Shown here: piece after piece, positions 27,408 through 36,042 of the stretch | How positions within the stretch are numbered: the first letter of the stretch is position 1 | Layout of the letters: every line of letters starts with the position of its first letter | Assembly (NCBI RefSeq): GCF_902498785.1 | Contig: NZ_LR701494.1 | Location: forward strand, 929,022 to 993,021 | DNA length: 64,000 bases | Direction: 5' to 3' | Origin: Sphingomonas sp. EC-HK361 | GTDB taxonomy: Bacteria > Pseudomonadota > Alphaproteobacteria > Sphingomonadales > Sphingomonadaceae | Program-made: the position numbers and the translations under genes | Notes under the pieces: model-generated | The model's database searches: none | The model's input: only the letters and a program-made list of their open reading frames with translations | Told to the model about the DNA's origin: nothing

Positions 27408-28166
27408 ATGGCAAGTGCAAGCGAACGCGTAACGACCCCGTCCCCGACCGGCGCGTCCTCGATCGATGCGAAGGAAGCCGCGCATTTCGGCGCGATGGCG
27501 GCCGACTGGTGGGACCCGAAGGGATCGTCGGCGATGCTCCACCGCCTGAACCCCCCGCGCCTCGCCTATATCCGCGAGCAGATCGACGCGCACTGGCACA
27601 TCGAAAGCAGCAGCTTCACGCCTCTCGCCGGCAAGCGCGCCCTCGACGTCGGCTGCGGCGCCGGCCTCCTGTGCGAGCCGCTAGCCCGGCTCGGCGCCAC
27701 CGTCACCGGCATCGACGCCGCCCCCGAAAACATCGCCGCGGCCAAGGCGCACGCGAGCACCAGCGGCCTGATCATAGACTACCGCGCCGGCAGCGTGGAA
27801 ACCGTCCCCGACCGCTTCGATCTCGTCACCTGCCTCGAGGTGATCGAGCACGTCGTCGACGCCCCCGCCTTCGTCCGCGCGCTGGCCAAGACGCTCGCGG
27901 AGGACGGCCTCCTCATCCTCTCCACCCCCAACCGCACGCCCAAATCCCGCCTAGCGCTCATCACCCTGGCAGAAGGCACCGGCCACATCCCCCGCGGCAC
28001 CCACGACTGGCACAAGTTCGTCACGCCCGAAGAACTGACCGCGATGGTGGAGGATACGGGGCTGTCCGCAACGGATCGTCGCGGGCTGGCTTTCTCGCCG
28101 GGGCGGGGGTTTCACCTGTCGGAGGATGTGGGGCTGGATTATTTCCTGACCGCGCGGCGCGGTTGA
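27408..28166 (+). CDS. ubiG: Ubiquinone biosynthesis O-methyltransferase UbiG
   Basis: A 252-residue SAM-dependent methyltransferase that makes both O-methylations of ubiquinone synthesis. The SAM-binding loop is ALDVGCGAGLLCEPLARLGATVTGID, preceded by the family-specific EAAHFGAMAADWWDPKGSSAMLHRLNPPRLAYI, and followed by DLVTCLEVIEHVVD and LILSTPNRTPKSR. HDWHKFVTPEEL is also typical. It is divergent from lysC. Confidence 0.97.
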   Translation: MASASERVTTPSPTGASSIDAKEAAHFGAMAADWWDPKGSSAMLHRLNPPRLAYIREQIDAHWHIESSSFTPLAGKRALDVGCGAGLLCEPLARLGATVTGIDAAPENIAAAKAHASTSGLIIDYRAGSVETVPDRFDLVTCLEVIEHVVDAPAFVRALAKTLAEDGLLILSTPNRTPKSRLALITLAEGTGHIPRGTHDWHKFVTPEELTAMVEDTGLSATDRRGLAFSPGRGFHLSEDVGLDYFLTARRG

Positions 28167-28541
28167 GGTTGGCGGGAATTGGGCAGCTTGCAGACTGGCA
28201 GCATTCTTACCGAACGCGAGAAGCAGACGTTGGTTCAGCTGACCTCGGCTGTCGCGAAGACCCATAAGGCGACACTCATAGCACCCTATCCGCTTCCCAC
28301 CTTCCGCCGTCGTTCGTCATGACCATCATCGATGTAATGTCAGTCTGACGCGACCCACTTTCCAAACGGTCCCTCCCCCTTCCCTACACCTGACCTACGT
28401 TCACGACGAGCCTGACGATGGCTTAGCGTCCGAATCGGCCATTGAAATAAGAGTCAGACCGTTTTGAAAATATCGCCTTTTCAAGTGCAATCAGGCGTCA
28501 GCTTTCGGCAAATATGCGCCATCACCGATCTTAAGGATGGT
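28167..28541. other. Gene-free junction next to the AbiE island
   Basis: This 375-bp stretch shows no convincing gene on either strand. Base composition drops here compared with ubiG, and the sequence contains only short open frames. It marks one border of the island that carries the AbiE-like pair. I found no tRNA or direct repeat that would define an attachment site. Confidence 0.5.
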
Positions 28542-29441
28542 TCAGCGACGTGTCCAAGGCAACGAGCGGTAAAATTTGTCCACAACTTCGAAACAGCCAT
28601 CGAAATCCGGCAGGTCCTCAAGCTCAAGGCCGAGCGTATCCCAATTTTTCGCTGCGCGATCCCGGACTTCGGCTTGGCCTAGCGCCTCGCGGTCAGGCTC
28701 GATGTCGCGAGCGCGGCACTTCTCCCGGAGCAAAGCAAGGAGGCGGACGCGCTCGTCCGCGTCAAGCGCGAATTGCTTCAGCAGGCAGGCGATGTCGTAG
28801 ACGTCTTGGCGTCGGTTGCGCCTGCGCTTCGGCTGTTGAAGCAGCGCGCGTAGTTTTTCCGCGATCAGGTCGAGCAGCGAATACGCTCGAACCGTCACAC
28901 CCTCGTGACCAAGCCGGACGATCTGAATGGCGTTCACCGGCTCGCGAAAGGCGATATCAACGTCGAGCACATTTGTTGCAGTGCCGGTGAGGAAAGTTCG
29001 CTCCTGAGGCGAACCGCGCCTCGCATAGCCTACGCGCAGAGCAAGGAGCGGGCCGTTTGCCTTGGCGAACATTCTTGCGCTCGGCTCGTAGCGCGACGAC
29101 TGAACGTTGCACATGAGGTCCGGATATCCGAGCTTCGCCGCCGCCCGGGGGAATGCGCTGTTTAGCTCGGCCTTGAGCGCTTCCGCCATCTCCTTGCTGG
29201 GCTCGCTGATCGCGGTGAAGTCGATGTCGCCGGTCTGGCGCGGGCTCTTATAAACCACTCCCATCAGGATTCCCCCCTTGAGGAATATCTCATTGGCAAA
29301 CGGTTTTGTCATCGCAAGTGCGGCAAGAAATATCTCGGTTATTTGGCGCTCGAGATGCGCCTGAGGATCGGCGTTGGCTTTCTCGATCCACTCGCTGATG
29401 TCGACCGCGATCCGCTCCCCTATTTCGACTGCTTCAGACAT
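28542..29441 (-). CDS. AbiEii/AbiGii-family nucleotidyltransferase toxin
   Basis: A 299-residue protein of the AbiEii toxin family. The nucleotidyltransferase motifs are LKGGILMG (54-61) and TGDIDF with Asp72 and Asp74, plus the downstream VRAYSLLDLIAEKLRALLQQPKRRRNRRQDVYDIACLL block typical of this family (K near EKLRAL, RxxDxYDI). In type IV toxin-antitoxin systems AbiEii stops growth, giving abortive phage defence; related enzymes modify tRNA. The gene overlaps the upstream partner by eight bases and has plainer codon use than the surrounding chromosome. Confidence 0.9.
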   Translation of the reverse strand: MSEAVEIGERIAVDISEWIEKANADPQAHLERQITEIFLAALAMTKPFANEIFLKGGILMGVVYKSPRQTGDIDFTAISEPSKEMAEALKAELNSAFPRAAAKLGYPDLMCNVQSSRYEPSARMFAKANGPLLALRVGYARRGSPQERTFLTGTATNVLDVDIAFREPVNAIQIVRLGHEGVTVRAYSLLDLIAEKLRALLQQPKRRRNRRQDVYDIACLLKQFALDADERVRLLALLREKCRARDIEPDREALGQAEVRDRAAKNWDTLGLELEDLPDFDGCFEVVDKFYRSLPWTRR

Positions 29442-30348
29442 TGAGCGATAGCATCCACTTTTCAGAGAATAAGGGGGCGAACGGCTTGCCAGGGTCTAGC
29501 ACGCGGCTGGACCCGCGTTGCGCGAAGCTTGCCCAGACCGAGATGCGCGGGTCGCGGATGCCGATATGCTCCTCCAAGATATATCCTGCGCGGACCTTCC
29601 AGATGCCTTTTTCCGCGCGCGCCACGCGATCTATGATTTCTTCGACATACGTAGGGGCATGTTCGGACCATATGTCGAGAACATGCGACATTCCGCCGCT
29701 CAGTTCGGGACTATCCAGCGTGTCGAGGAACGTCTGGCCGATCGTGGCGATCCGCGACAGGCTCCCTTTTATCGGGATCTGATCGGCGGGAAATTTGGTC
29801 GTGTCGATCGAGATCGGCCGGCCGCGCACCGTGTCTGGATGCGCCACTGCCTTCGCAGGCTCGATATCTTTATCGGTATCATCGAGGAGTTCGCCATAGT
29901 CGCGCTCCATTAGCTCGCGGACCAGCTGCCGCCGCATCACGGGCGTCGGTTCTACAAGTAGCAGATGCTCGGGGCGTCGGTTGGTGAGACCGTAACGCTG
30001 AAGCGCGGATAGATGGGCGATATGGCAGAAGGGATCGACTGAGCAGATCACATCCTCTGCCGGAGCGTCCGGTTTGTCGACCAGCCGCCAGTGCGAGCTG
30101 TAATCATGGTCTTGGCGAATAATCCCTTCACTGCGCAACAGGCTGCGCGTGCGCCTGAAAACCTCGCGGCTTGGTGTCTCGCCGCGCAGATATTTTGCGG
30201 TTTTGGACTGATATATGATCCACAGCTCGCGGAACATGTCGTAATTGGAAAGCACTGGCCTAGGCTGGCTGGTGAGCGCTCGTGAAAGCGTCTCAGCCAC
30301 CTGGGTCATTCGCTTACGTTGCTGAAATGGGCGCAGTGCTTCTCGCAT
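29434..30348 (-). CDS. AbiEi-like antitoxin/transcriptional autorepressor
   Basis: A 304-residue protein encoded immediately before the AbiEii-like toxin, in the antitoxin position. The N-terminal part looks like a winged-helix region (SNYDMFRELWIIYQSKTAKYLRGETPSREVFRRTRSLLRSEGII), and the middle resembles the AbiEi C-terminal domain (CSVDPFCHIAHLSALQRYGLTNRRPEHLLLVEP, GRPISIDT, IATIGQTFLDTLDSPELSGGMSHVLDIW). Family members neutralise the toxin and repress their own promoter by binding inverted repeats. Two large palindromes sit directly upstream. An in-frame ATG at 30309 is an alternative start. Confidence 0.82.
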   Translation of the reverse strand: MREALRPFQQRKRMTQVAETLSRALTSQPRPVLSNYDMFRELWIIYQSKTAKYLRGETPSREVFRRTRSLLRSEGIIRQDHDYSSHWRLVDKPDAPAEDVICSVDPFCHIAHLSALQRYGLTNRRPEHLLLVEPTPVMRRQLVRELMERDYGELLDDTDKDIEPAKAVAHPDTVRGRPISIDTTKFPADQIPIKGSLSRIATIGQTFLDTLDSPELSGGMSHVLDIWSEHAPTYVEEIIDRVARAEKGIWKVRAGYILEEHIGIRDPRISVWASFAQRGSSRVLDPGKPFAPLFSEKWMLSLNV

Positions 30349-30355
30349 TTTTCTC

Positions 30356-30400
30356 AGTGCCCTATATGCTATGTCCTAAGGACATAGCATATAGGGCACT
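30356..30400. promoter_or_regulatory. 45-bp perfect palindrome 1 (AbiE operator candidate)
   Basis: Twenty-two bases, a central A, and their exact reverse complement, with the core TATGTCCTAAGGACATA. It covers the -10 box and expected start point of the minus-strand promoter that faces the AbiEi gene, so a protein bound here would block transcription. Its outer arms (AGTGCCCTATATGC) differ entirely from those of palindrome 2. Confidence 0.85.
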
Positions 30401-30413
30401 ATGGCGTTGTCAA
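30386..30413 (-). promoter_or_regulatory. Sigma-70-type promoter of the AbiE pair
   Basis: On the minus strand TTGACA (30413-30408) is followed after 16 bases by TATGCT (30391-30386). Both boxes are near consensus. The -10 lies inside palindrome 1, and the predicted start is close to the palindrome's centre, about 30 bases before the AbiEi start codon. Confidence 0.7.
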
Positions 30414-30454
30414 GAGCAGCGCAGTAAGGACTGCTCCCAGTTTCTCAATCCACA

Positions 30455-30483
30455 TTGACAGTTTCTAACGTCGGCGATATCAT
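30455..30483 (+). promoter_or_regulatory. Divergent sigma-70-type promoter facing right
   Basis: TTGACA (30455-30460), 17 bases, TATCAT (30478-30483). The -10 box lies inside palindrome 2. No long gene follows; the first candidate is a 41-codon frame starting at 30499. Confidence 0.55.
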
Positions 30484-30513
30484 ATGTCCTAAGGACATAT
30501 GATATCGCCGACG
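30469..30513. promoter_or_regulatory. 45-bp perfect palindrome 2 (same core as palindrome 1)
   Basis: Again 22 bases, a central A and the exact reverse complement. The core TATGTCCTAAGGACATA is identical to that of palindrome 1 (centres 113 bases apart), but the outer arms (CGTCGGCGATATCA) are different. It overlays the rightward promoter. Confidence 0.85.
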
Positions 30514-30624
30514 CGTGTCTTCCGTATTTCCGCATTACATTTATAGCGAGAAACTGGTCCGCTATAGGCGTGATGGGAAGGTTGTCCCTTCCGCTGGAGA
30601 GCGCAACGACCAAGCAACGTTGAT
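30499..30624 (+). CDS. Possible 41-residue peptide divergent from the AbiE pair
   Basis: ATG 30499 is followed by 41 codons (begins MISPTRVFRISALHF, ends LPLESATTKQR) and a TGA. AAGGA from the palindrome core lies four bases before the ATG, and a near-consensus promoter lies just upstream. The peptide is basic and has no recognised relatives. It could equally be the decayed start of a lost gene or a chance frame over a non-coding transcript. Confidence 0.3.
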
Positions 30625-30960
30625 TGGTTATCAGCTGTTCAAGTGAGCGGAGTGCCGCCGACCGTTTGATATGAAGAGCAGCATTTAGGACTAGTGAAGC
30701 GCCCATCCAATGACGGGAATTGGGGCGCAAAGCGGTAATACGCCTAAAGTTGAAGAGGCAAGTCCCCCTGTCCTACAACCCACCCCTTGCGCCATAACCG
30801 GCACCGCTCTTTCAAACCGTCGATACCCGCTGTCCTACAGCCCCGGCTTCATGCAACGCGCGCGGGCGCGTGCACCCGCGCCTAGGTGTCAACCGTGTCA
30901 ACCTGCGCTGGTTTTCGCACCGCCATACAGGGCGTTAGCGAAACGCGCGGACCCGCCGAA
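30625..30960. other. Gene-poor stretch between the AbiE control region and phoD
   Basis: No convincing gene. The stretch holds a direct repeat CTGTCCTACA (30769 and 30830), an inverted repeat around GCGCGGG...CCCGCGC (about 30858-30880), and a 9-bp tandem duplication GTGTCAACC (30886-30903). Frames that cross it on both strands have no family resemblance. Confidence 0.5.
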
Positions 30961-32595
30961 TCACGCCATCATATTGCGCCCGCGCAACACCGTCGCGCTG
31001 TGCCCCACCTTCGCCCGCGGCGTGCGCGTCTTCACCGTGTCGGCCATCACCCAGTCGTTGGTCACCCGGTCCGCCGCGATCGTCATCGCCATATAGCCGC
31101 GGCGCGAGGTGTCGCACCATTTCAGCTCGGGGTTGCCGCGCACCAGCGTCGCGGCGACGACCTTCGGGTCGGTCTTGATCCCGCCCTCATAGCCCTGCGA
31201 CGTCACGCTCTGCCCCGCAAACTCGACCGCGGCGGGCTTGCCGTCCTGCGCCAGGTCATAGGCCCAGGCATTGTGGCTGTCGCCGGAGATGACGACGGTG
31301 CTGCTGCCAAGCGCCTGCGCCGATTTCAGGAACCGCGCCCGCGCTGCCGGATAGCCGCCCCAATTGTCGAAGTTGAACGGCAGCCCCACCTGCGCCGCGG
31401 CGATCCCGCTCTCGATATAGCCGCGCGACCGCGGGCTGGCGCTCGCGTCCAGCCACGAGGCGGCGTCCTTCGGCATCACCGTCTGCCCCATGATCGTGCC
31501 GAAGCCGACGACCTGCCACGGCCGCCCGCTTTTCACCGAAGCGCGCATCGCGTGGGACAGCCAGACCTCCTGCGCGCTCCCCATCATCGTCGCCGCCGGG
31601 TCCGCCCACGGTCCGTCGCGGAACGCCTTCAGCGCGGCGACCGGGTCGGCGTTTTTGAACAGCGGCGCGATATCGGGCTGCTCGGTGCGGGCCAGGATGC
31701 GCGTCTCGGTGCGGAACAGAGTCGCGAGCTGTCCGATGTCATAGGCCTTCCACGGCTCGTCGCTCACCGGCATCCACTCGCGATACGCCTGGATCGCGGC
31801 GGCGCGGCGCGGATTCCAGTCGCCTTCGGTCTTGGGATCGTGGTTCTCGGCGCCGCCCTCCCAGCTGTCGTTCGCCGACTCATGGTCGTCCCACTGCACG
31901 ATCATCGGCAGCCGCGCATGGATCGCGCGCAAATCCGGGTCGCTGCGATAGCTGGCATAGCGAAGCCGGTAATCGGCGAGCACGATGATCTCGTGGTGAG
32001 GCTCGGGCACCGGCACCCGCCCCGGGATCACATCCTTGGCGACCGGATATTTCCCCGGCGAGTACTCGTAAAAATAATCGCCCAGATGGATCGCGCAGTC
32101 GATGTCGTTGCGCGCCGCGGCATGGGCATAGGCGTTGAACCAGCCGAAACCGAGGTTCGAGCACGAGAAGATCGCCGCCCGCCACGCTTTCGCCCCGTCC
32201 GCCGGCAGCGTCTTCGTCCGCCCCACCGGCGACATGGAGCCATCCGGCGCGATGAAGCGGTAGTGATAGTCGCGCCCCGGCTGGAGGCCGTCGACCGTCA
32301 CCTTCACCGTATGGTCACGCCACGGCCCGGTGCGCATCACGCCGCCGGTCACGACCTTCGCAAAGTCCCGCGTCTCCGCCACCTCGACCCGCACATCCGC
32401 CGCGCCGCCGTCCGCGGGCACGTAGCGGGTCCAGAACAGCATCTGGTCCTGCCCCGGCTCCCCGCTCGCCACAGAATGGGTGAAGCCCCGCGCCGCGCCG
32501 AGCATCTGCGCGCCGGCAAAGCCGGGGATCGCCATCGCCCCCAGCCCCAGCGTTCCGGTCAGCAGCAGCGAACGGCGGTCGAGCATCAGCGTCAT
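30961..32595 (-). CDS. phoD: PhoD-type alkaline phosphatase/phosphodiesterase
   Basis: A 544-residue exported metallophosphoesterase of the PhoD family. A Tat signal (DRRSLLLTGTLGLGAMAIPGFAGA) leads, followed by the N-terminal Fn3-like domain (FTHSVASGEPGQDQMLFWTRYVP) and the metal centre, with FSCSNLGFGWFNAYAHAA, DCAIHLGDYFYEY, VQWDDHESANDSW and VVISGDSHNAWAYDL. It releases phosphate from phosphodiesters and monoesters in the periplasm. I use the ATG at 32595, eight bases after AAGGGG; ATG 32601 is nearly as good. It is divergent from the glycosyltransferase operon. Confidence 0.93.
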   Translation of the reverse strand: MTLMLDRRSLLLTGTLGLGAMAIPGFAGAQMLGAARGFTHSVASGEPGQDQMLFWTRYVPADGGAADVRVEVAETRDFAKVVTGGVMRTGPWRDHTVKVTVDGLQPGRDYHYRFIAPDGSMSPVGRTKTLPADGAKAWRAAIFSCSNLGFGWFNAYAHAAARNDIDCAIHLGDYFYEYSPGKYPVAKDVIPGRVPVPEPHHEIIVLADYRLRYASYRSDPDLRAIHARLPMIVQWDDHESANDSWEGGAENHDPKTEGDWNPRRAAAIQAYREWMPVSDEPWKAYDIGQLATLFRTETRILARTEQPDIAPLFKNADPVAALKAFRDGPWADPAATMMGSAQEVWLSHAMRASVKSGRPWQVVGFGTIMGQTVMPKDAASWLDASASPRSRGYIESGIAAAQVGLPFNFDNWGGYPAARARFLKSAQALGSSTVVISGDSHNAWAYDLAQDGKPAAVEFAGQSVTSQGYEGGIKTDPKVVAATLVRGNPELKWCDTSRRGYMAMTIAADRVTNDWVMADTVKTRTPRAKVGHSATVLRGRNMMA

Positions 32596-32683
32596 GGTCA
32601 TCCCCTTGCGAGTCGCCGCGGCTTGCGCGCAGTCTGTGATGGTATCGTGACAGAGCCCGCGATCATTTCTAGGGCGGATCGGG

Positions 32684-34120
32684 ATGACCCGGCTGCTCAC
32701 CCCGCTTCGCTTGTGGCTGCTGCTAGCGCTGGTGCTGGCGGCGGTAGCGATGGCGCGGCCGATCGATCACGACGAAAGCCAGTATGTCGCCGCCGCCGTG
32801 CTCGCGGCGCACGGGCTGATTCCGTACCGTGACTTCGCCTATCTGCAGACGCCGCTCCAGCCGCTGCTCTTCGGCCCGCTCGCCGGGATCGGCGGCATCT
32901 GGACATGGCCGCTGCTGCGACTGGCGAACGCGGTGCTGGGCGCAGCGGCGATCGCCTTCGTCTACCGCGCCGGCCGGATCGGAAACGCGGGCCAGCGCCC
33001 CGCGCTGATCGCGGCGGGCCTGTTCGCCTGTTGCGACATCCTGCTTTTCAGCATCGGCACCGCGCGCAACGATGCGCTGCCCGCCGCGCTTCTCGCCGCC
33101 GCCCTGCCCTTCGTCGTTGCCGCCGAGCGAGGTGTTGTCTCGAAGCTCCCGGCGATGCTCGTGGGTCTGCTGCTGGCAGGCGCGGCAGCGGCAAAGATAT
33201 CCTACGCTCTCCCCGCGGCAGCTTACGGGGTTTACGCCCTCGTCAACCGCCGCCACCTGCCGTTCTTCGTGCTGATCGGCGCGCTCCCCGCGGCGTCGCT
33301 GGTGGCGGCAAGCTGGTGGTCGAGCCCCGAAGCCTTCGTGGCGGACGTACTCCGCTTTCCATCGCTAGCGCCGGCAGAATATTATGCGGCTGGCGGGCGC
33401 CTGTGGAAGCTGTCTTACGCGGCGAAGGCAATCGATACGCTCAAGTTCCTGGCGCTCGGCCCGGCGCTTCTCGCGGTTCTGCTGTGCATTCGCGATCGGC
33501 GCTCGGCGCGGCAGCTCGAGGCGATCGACTGGCTCGCGCTCGCAGGCCTCATCGCGGCGCTTTTGCCGTTTCCGACGTGGCGGCAATATCTTCTGCCGAT
33601 GCTGCCGCCGCTCTTCGTCCGGCTCGCGCTGGTGCTGAACGACCGCTCCCCGACACGTCCGACGCTGATCGCAGGGGGCGTCTTCGCCTTTGCCGGTCTC
33701 GTCCCGACGCTGCTGTCGCTCGGCGCGTGGCCGATGCCGCAAGCGATGCGCGACGGACAAGCGATCGGCGATGCCCTGACCCGCGCGCACGTTCTGGAAC
33801 CGGTGGCCACGCTCAGCCCGCAATTCCTTCCCGCCGCGCGCCGCCTGCCAGACCCGCGCTTTGCGACCGGTCCCTTCTATTTCCGCAGCACCGCGCTGTT
33901 CTCCCCCGCTGAGGAAGCGCGGCTGGGGCTCGTCTCTCAAGCGCGGCTCGATCAGGGGCTTGCGATCCGGCCGGCCGCCATCCTCACCGGCGGCGAGGGC
34001 GCATGGACCAGCGGTGACGACGCACTCGACGCGCGCCTCGCCGATTGGGCGACGCGCGCCGGCTATGCCCGCGTCGATGTGGCCGGCACGCGCTTCCGTC
34101 TCTATATCCGCCCGCGATGA
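32684..34120 (+). CDS. Membrane glycosyltransferase-like protein (ArnT/PMT superfamily)
   Basis: A 478-residue protein with about ten membrane helices. The first periplasmic loop has MARPIDHDESQYVAAAVLAAHGLIPYRDFAYLQTPLQPLL, the Asp-Glu loop of lipid-linked sugar transferases of the ArnT/protein mannosyltransferase type, and the rest alternates hydrophobic segments. Such enzymes move a sugar from a polyprenyl carrier to a target at the outer face of the inner membrane. It overlaps the next gene as ATGA. Confidence 0.8.
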   Translation: MTRLLTPLRLWLLLALVLAAVAMARPIDHDESQYVAAAVLAAHGLIPYRDFAYLQTPLQPLLFGPLAGIGGIWTWPLLRLANAVLGAAAIAFVYRAGRIGNAGQRPALIAAGLFACCDILLFSIGTARNDALPAALLAAALPFVVAAERGVVSKLPAMLVGLLLAGAAAAKISYALPAAAYGVYALVNRRHLPFFVLIGALPAASLVAASWWSSPEAFVADVLRFPSLAPAEYYAAGGRLWKLSYAAKAIDTLKFLALGPALLAVLLCIRDRRSARQLEAIDWLALAGLIAALLPFPTWRQYLLPMLPPLFVRLALVLNDRSPTRPTLIAGGVFAFAGLVPTLLSLGAWPMPQAMRDGQAIGDALTRAHVLEPVATLSPQFLPAARRLPDPRFATGPFYFRSTALFSPAEEARLGLVSQARLDQGLAIRPAAILTGGEGAWTSGDDALDARLADWATRAGYARVDVAGTRFRLYIRPR

Positions 34121-34848
34121 AGCATCTGCTTGCCTCGATCCACGATGTCGGCCCCCGCTTCGAGCACGAGGTCGATCTGCTGCACGATCGGCTGACCGGA
34201 CATCTCGGCGGCCCCCGGTTCGCGATGCTCGTCGTTCCCGATCATTGGGGCGAGGCACCTCTGCGCGCCGGAACCCCCTTCGCCACGAAGCTTCGCGGCT
34301 GGGCCGATTCCGGGATCGAGATGTTCGTCCACGGCTGGTTTCACCGCGACACCGCGACGCACAGCGGCGTCGCTGCGTTCAAGGCGAAGCACATGACCGC
34401 GAGCGAGGGCGAGTTTCTTGGCCTGGATCACGCGACCGCCCTCGACAGGATGCGCCGCGGCAAGGCGCTGGTCGAAGATATCACCGGCCACGCGCCGGCT
34501 GGCTTCATCGCGCCGGCTTGGCTGTATTCCAGCGGTGCGAAGGCGGCGCTTGGCGAGGCAGGGTTCGCGCTCGCCGAGGATCACGCCCGTGTCTGGTCAC
34601 CCGCACGCGACAACGCCGTACTGACTCGCGGGCCGGTCATTACCTGGGCCAGCCGCAGCCGACCGCGTCAGCTGAGTTCGCTCGCCGCCGCCGCCTTGCT
34701 GCGGCGAGCGCTGGCTCCAGCGCGCATCGTTCGCGTCGCGGTGCATCCCGGCGACACCACCGTCCCGAGGCTTCTTGACAGCATCGACACGACCTTCGTC
34801 GCGTTCAGGCGGCGCGTGCCGATGCGCTACGCGCAGTTGCTGGCCTGA
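34117..34848 (+). CDS. Polysaccharide deacetylase-like protein (DUF2334 type)
   Basis: A 243-residue protein with the NodB-like barrel pattern of DUF2334: LLASIHDVGPRFEHEVDLL at the first strand, FAMLVVPDHWGE, GIEMFVHGWFHRDT, GFIAPAWLYSSGAKAALGEAGF and the closing HPGDTT. The Asp in HDVGP and the two His of HGWFH would bind the metal. It would remove acetyl groups from a glycan. It is translationally coupled to the transferase before it. No signal peptide is seen, so it probably acts in the cytoplasm. Confidence 0.85.
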   Translation: MKHLLASIHDVGPRFEHEVDLLHDRLTGHLGGPRFAMLVVPDHWGEAPLRAGTPFATKLRGWADSGIEMFVHGWFHRDTATHSGVAAFKAKHMTASEGEFLGLDHATALDRMRRGKALVEDITGHAPAGFIAPAWLYSSGAKAALGEAGFALAEDHARVWSPARDNAVLTRGPVITWASRSRPRQLSSLAAAALLRRALAPARIVRVAVHPGDTTVPRLLDSIDTTFVAFRRRVPMRYAQLLA

Positions 34849-34849
34849 C

Positions 34850-36028
34850 CTAAGCGGCGAGCGCGGAGCGCGCAGCGATTTCCTTTGCATAGTGTTCGAC
34901 GAGCGCGATGGCGTGATCGCGGTCGCTGACCACCGTCCGGGCCGCCACGGCCGCTGCGCGGCGCAGCATCGCCTGATCGCGGCTGAACAGCCGCTCGATC
35001 GCGTCGGCGCAGGACCGCGCATCGTTCGCCGCAAAGGTTTCGGCGAAATGCGGTCGCGAAACCTCGAACGCGCCGCCTTCCTCGGGGACGATCAGTGGCG
35101 CCCCGGAGGCTAGCGCCTCCGACACGACGAGCCCGAACGTCTCGGTATCGCAACCGTGGATATATGCGTCGCAGCTTGCCATGATCTGCGCCATCCGTGC
35201 GCGGTCATACACCGGCTTGAAAAGGCGGATGTGCGGGCTGCCCGCGACCTGTCGTTCCAGCGCTTTCGTCTGCACCCCGTGCCCGATCAGCACCAGCCCG
35301 ACCGGCATGTGGGCGCCGGCACGCTCGACCGCGTCGATCACCATGTCCCACCGCTTTTCGCGGTGATGCCGGCCGACCCCGAGCAACAGATGCCCGTCCT
35401 CCGGCAAATCACATTGTGCAAGGAGCGCGCGGCGCAGCGTTTCGCTGCGTAGCGACGGGGAGAAATGCTGGCGCTCGATCCCCAGATCCACCGCCGCATC
35501 GACGCGCACACCGCGCTCCGCCATTCGCTTCACCAGCGCCGGACCATTGCTGACGACGGTGTCGAACTGCTCCAGGAAGCGCCCCATATATCTTGAATAC
35601 CAGGCAAAGGCGCGTTCGATCCGCTCGGGCGAGGCGACGGTGCCGAACCACCGCTTCGGATAGGATTCGACGTTGTCGTTGTGCATGAAGAACGCCTTTA
35701 CCGCGCGCCCCTTCCACCCCGCAACGATCCACGCGGGCCGCCACGGCGAGCTGCATTCCACGACATCGGGATCGAACTCGTCGAGCAGCGACACGATTGG
35801 CTCGGCATCCCAGAATATGCCGTAATTGTGATCGAAGGGCAGCCGCGGCGCCTCGACATAGATGATCTTGCCGCCGCCCGCGCGTTCCTCGACGCGGTTT
35901 TCCTTTCCCGGTGCGATGACGATCAATTCGTGGCCCAGATCGGCCATGATCGCCATCTTGCGGTCGAGATACGACCGCACGCCACCGCCGGTCGGCGAGT
36001 AGAATTCGTTGACGTCGACGATCCGCAT
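34850..36028 (-). CDS. GT4-family glycosyltransferase
   Basis: A 392-residue retaining glycosyltransferase of GT-B fold. Near the N-terminus VDVNEFYSPTGGGVRSYLDRKM contains the glycine-rich loop, and GHLLLGVGRHHREKRWDMVIDAVERA and DTETFGLVVSEALASGAPLIVPEEGGAFE form the nucleotide-sugar site with the EX7E motif. It is the last of three co-directional genes (membrane protein, DUF2141, GT4), 14 bases after the DUF2141 gene. The acceptor is unknown. Confidence 0.9.
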   Translation of the reverse strand: MRIVDVNEFYSPTGGGVRSYLDRKMAIMADLGHELIVIAPGKENRVEERAGGGKIIYVEAPRLPFDHNYGIFWDAEPIVSLLDEFDPDVVECSSPWRPAWIVAGWKGRAVKAFFMHNDNVESYPKRWFGTVASPERIERAFAWYSRYMGRFLEQFDTVVSNGPALVKRMAERGVRVDAAVDLGIERQHFSPSLRSETLRRALLAQCDLPEDGHLLLGVGRHHREKRWDMVIDAVERAGAHMPVGLVLIGHGVQTKALERQVAGSPHIRLFKPVYDRARMAQIMASCDAYIHGCDTETFGLVVSEALASGAPLIVPEEGGAFEVSRPHFAETFAANDARSCADAIERLFSRDQAMLRRAAAVAARTVVSDRDHAIALVEHYAKEIAARSALAA

Positions 36029-36042
36029 GGCGCGCGCTCCGG

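Noticed and set aside
30410-30730. A 106-codon minus-strand frame upstream of the AbiE pair
   Set aside because: It reads through palindrome 2 and ends beside the leftward promoter; no ribosome-binding site or family resemblance, so I treat it as chance.
28167-30960. Attachment sites or an integrase for the AbiE island
   Set aside because: I could not find a tRNA edge, direct-repeat borders or a recombinase gene; only the change in base composition suggests an island.
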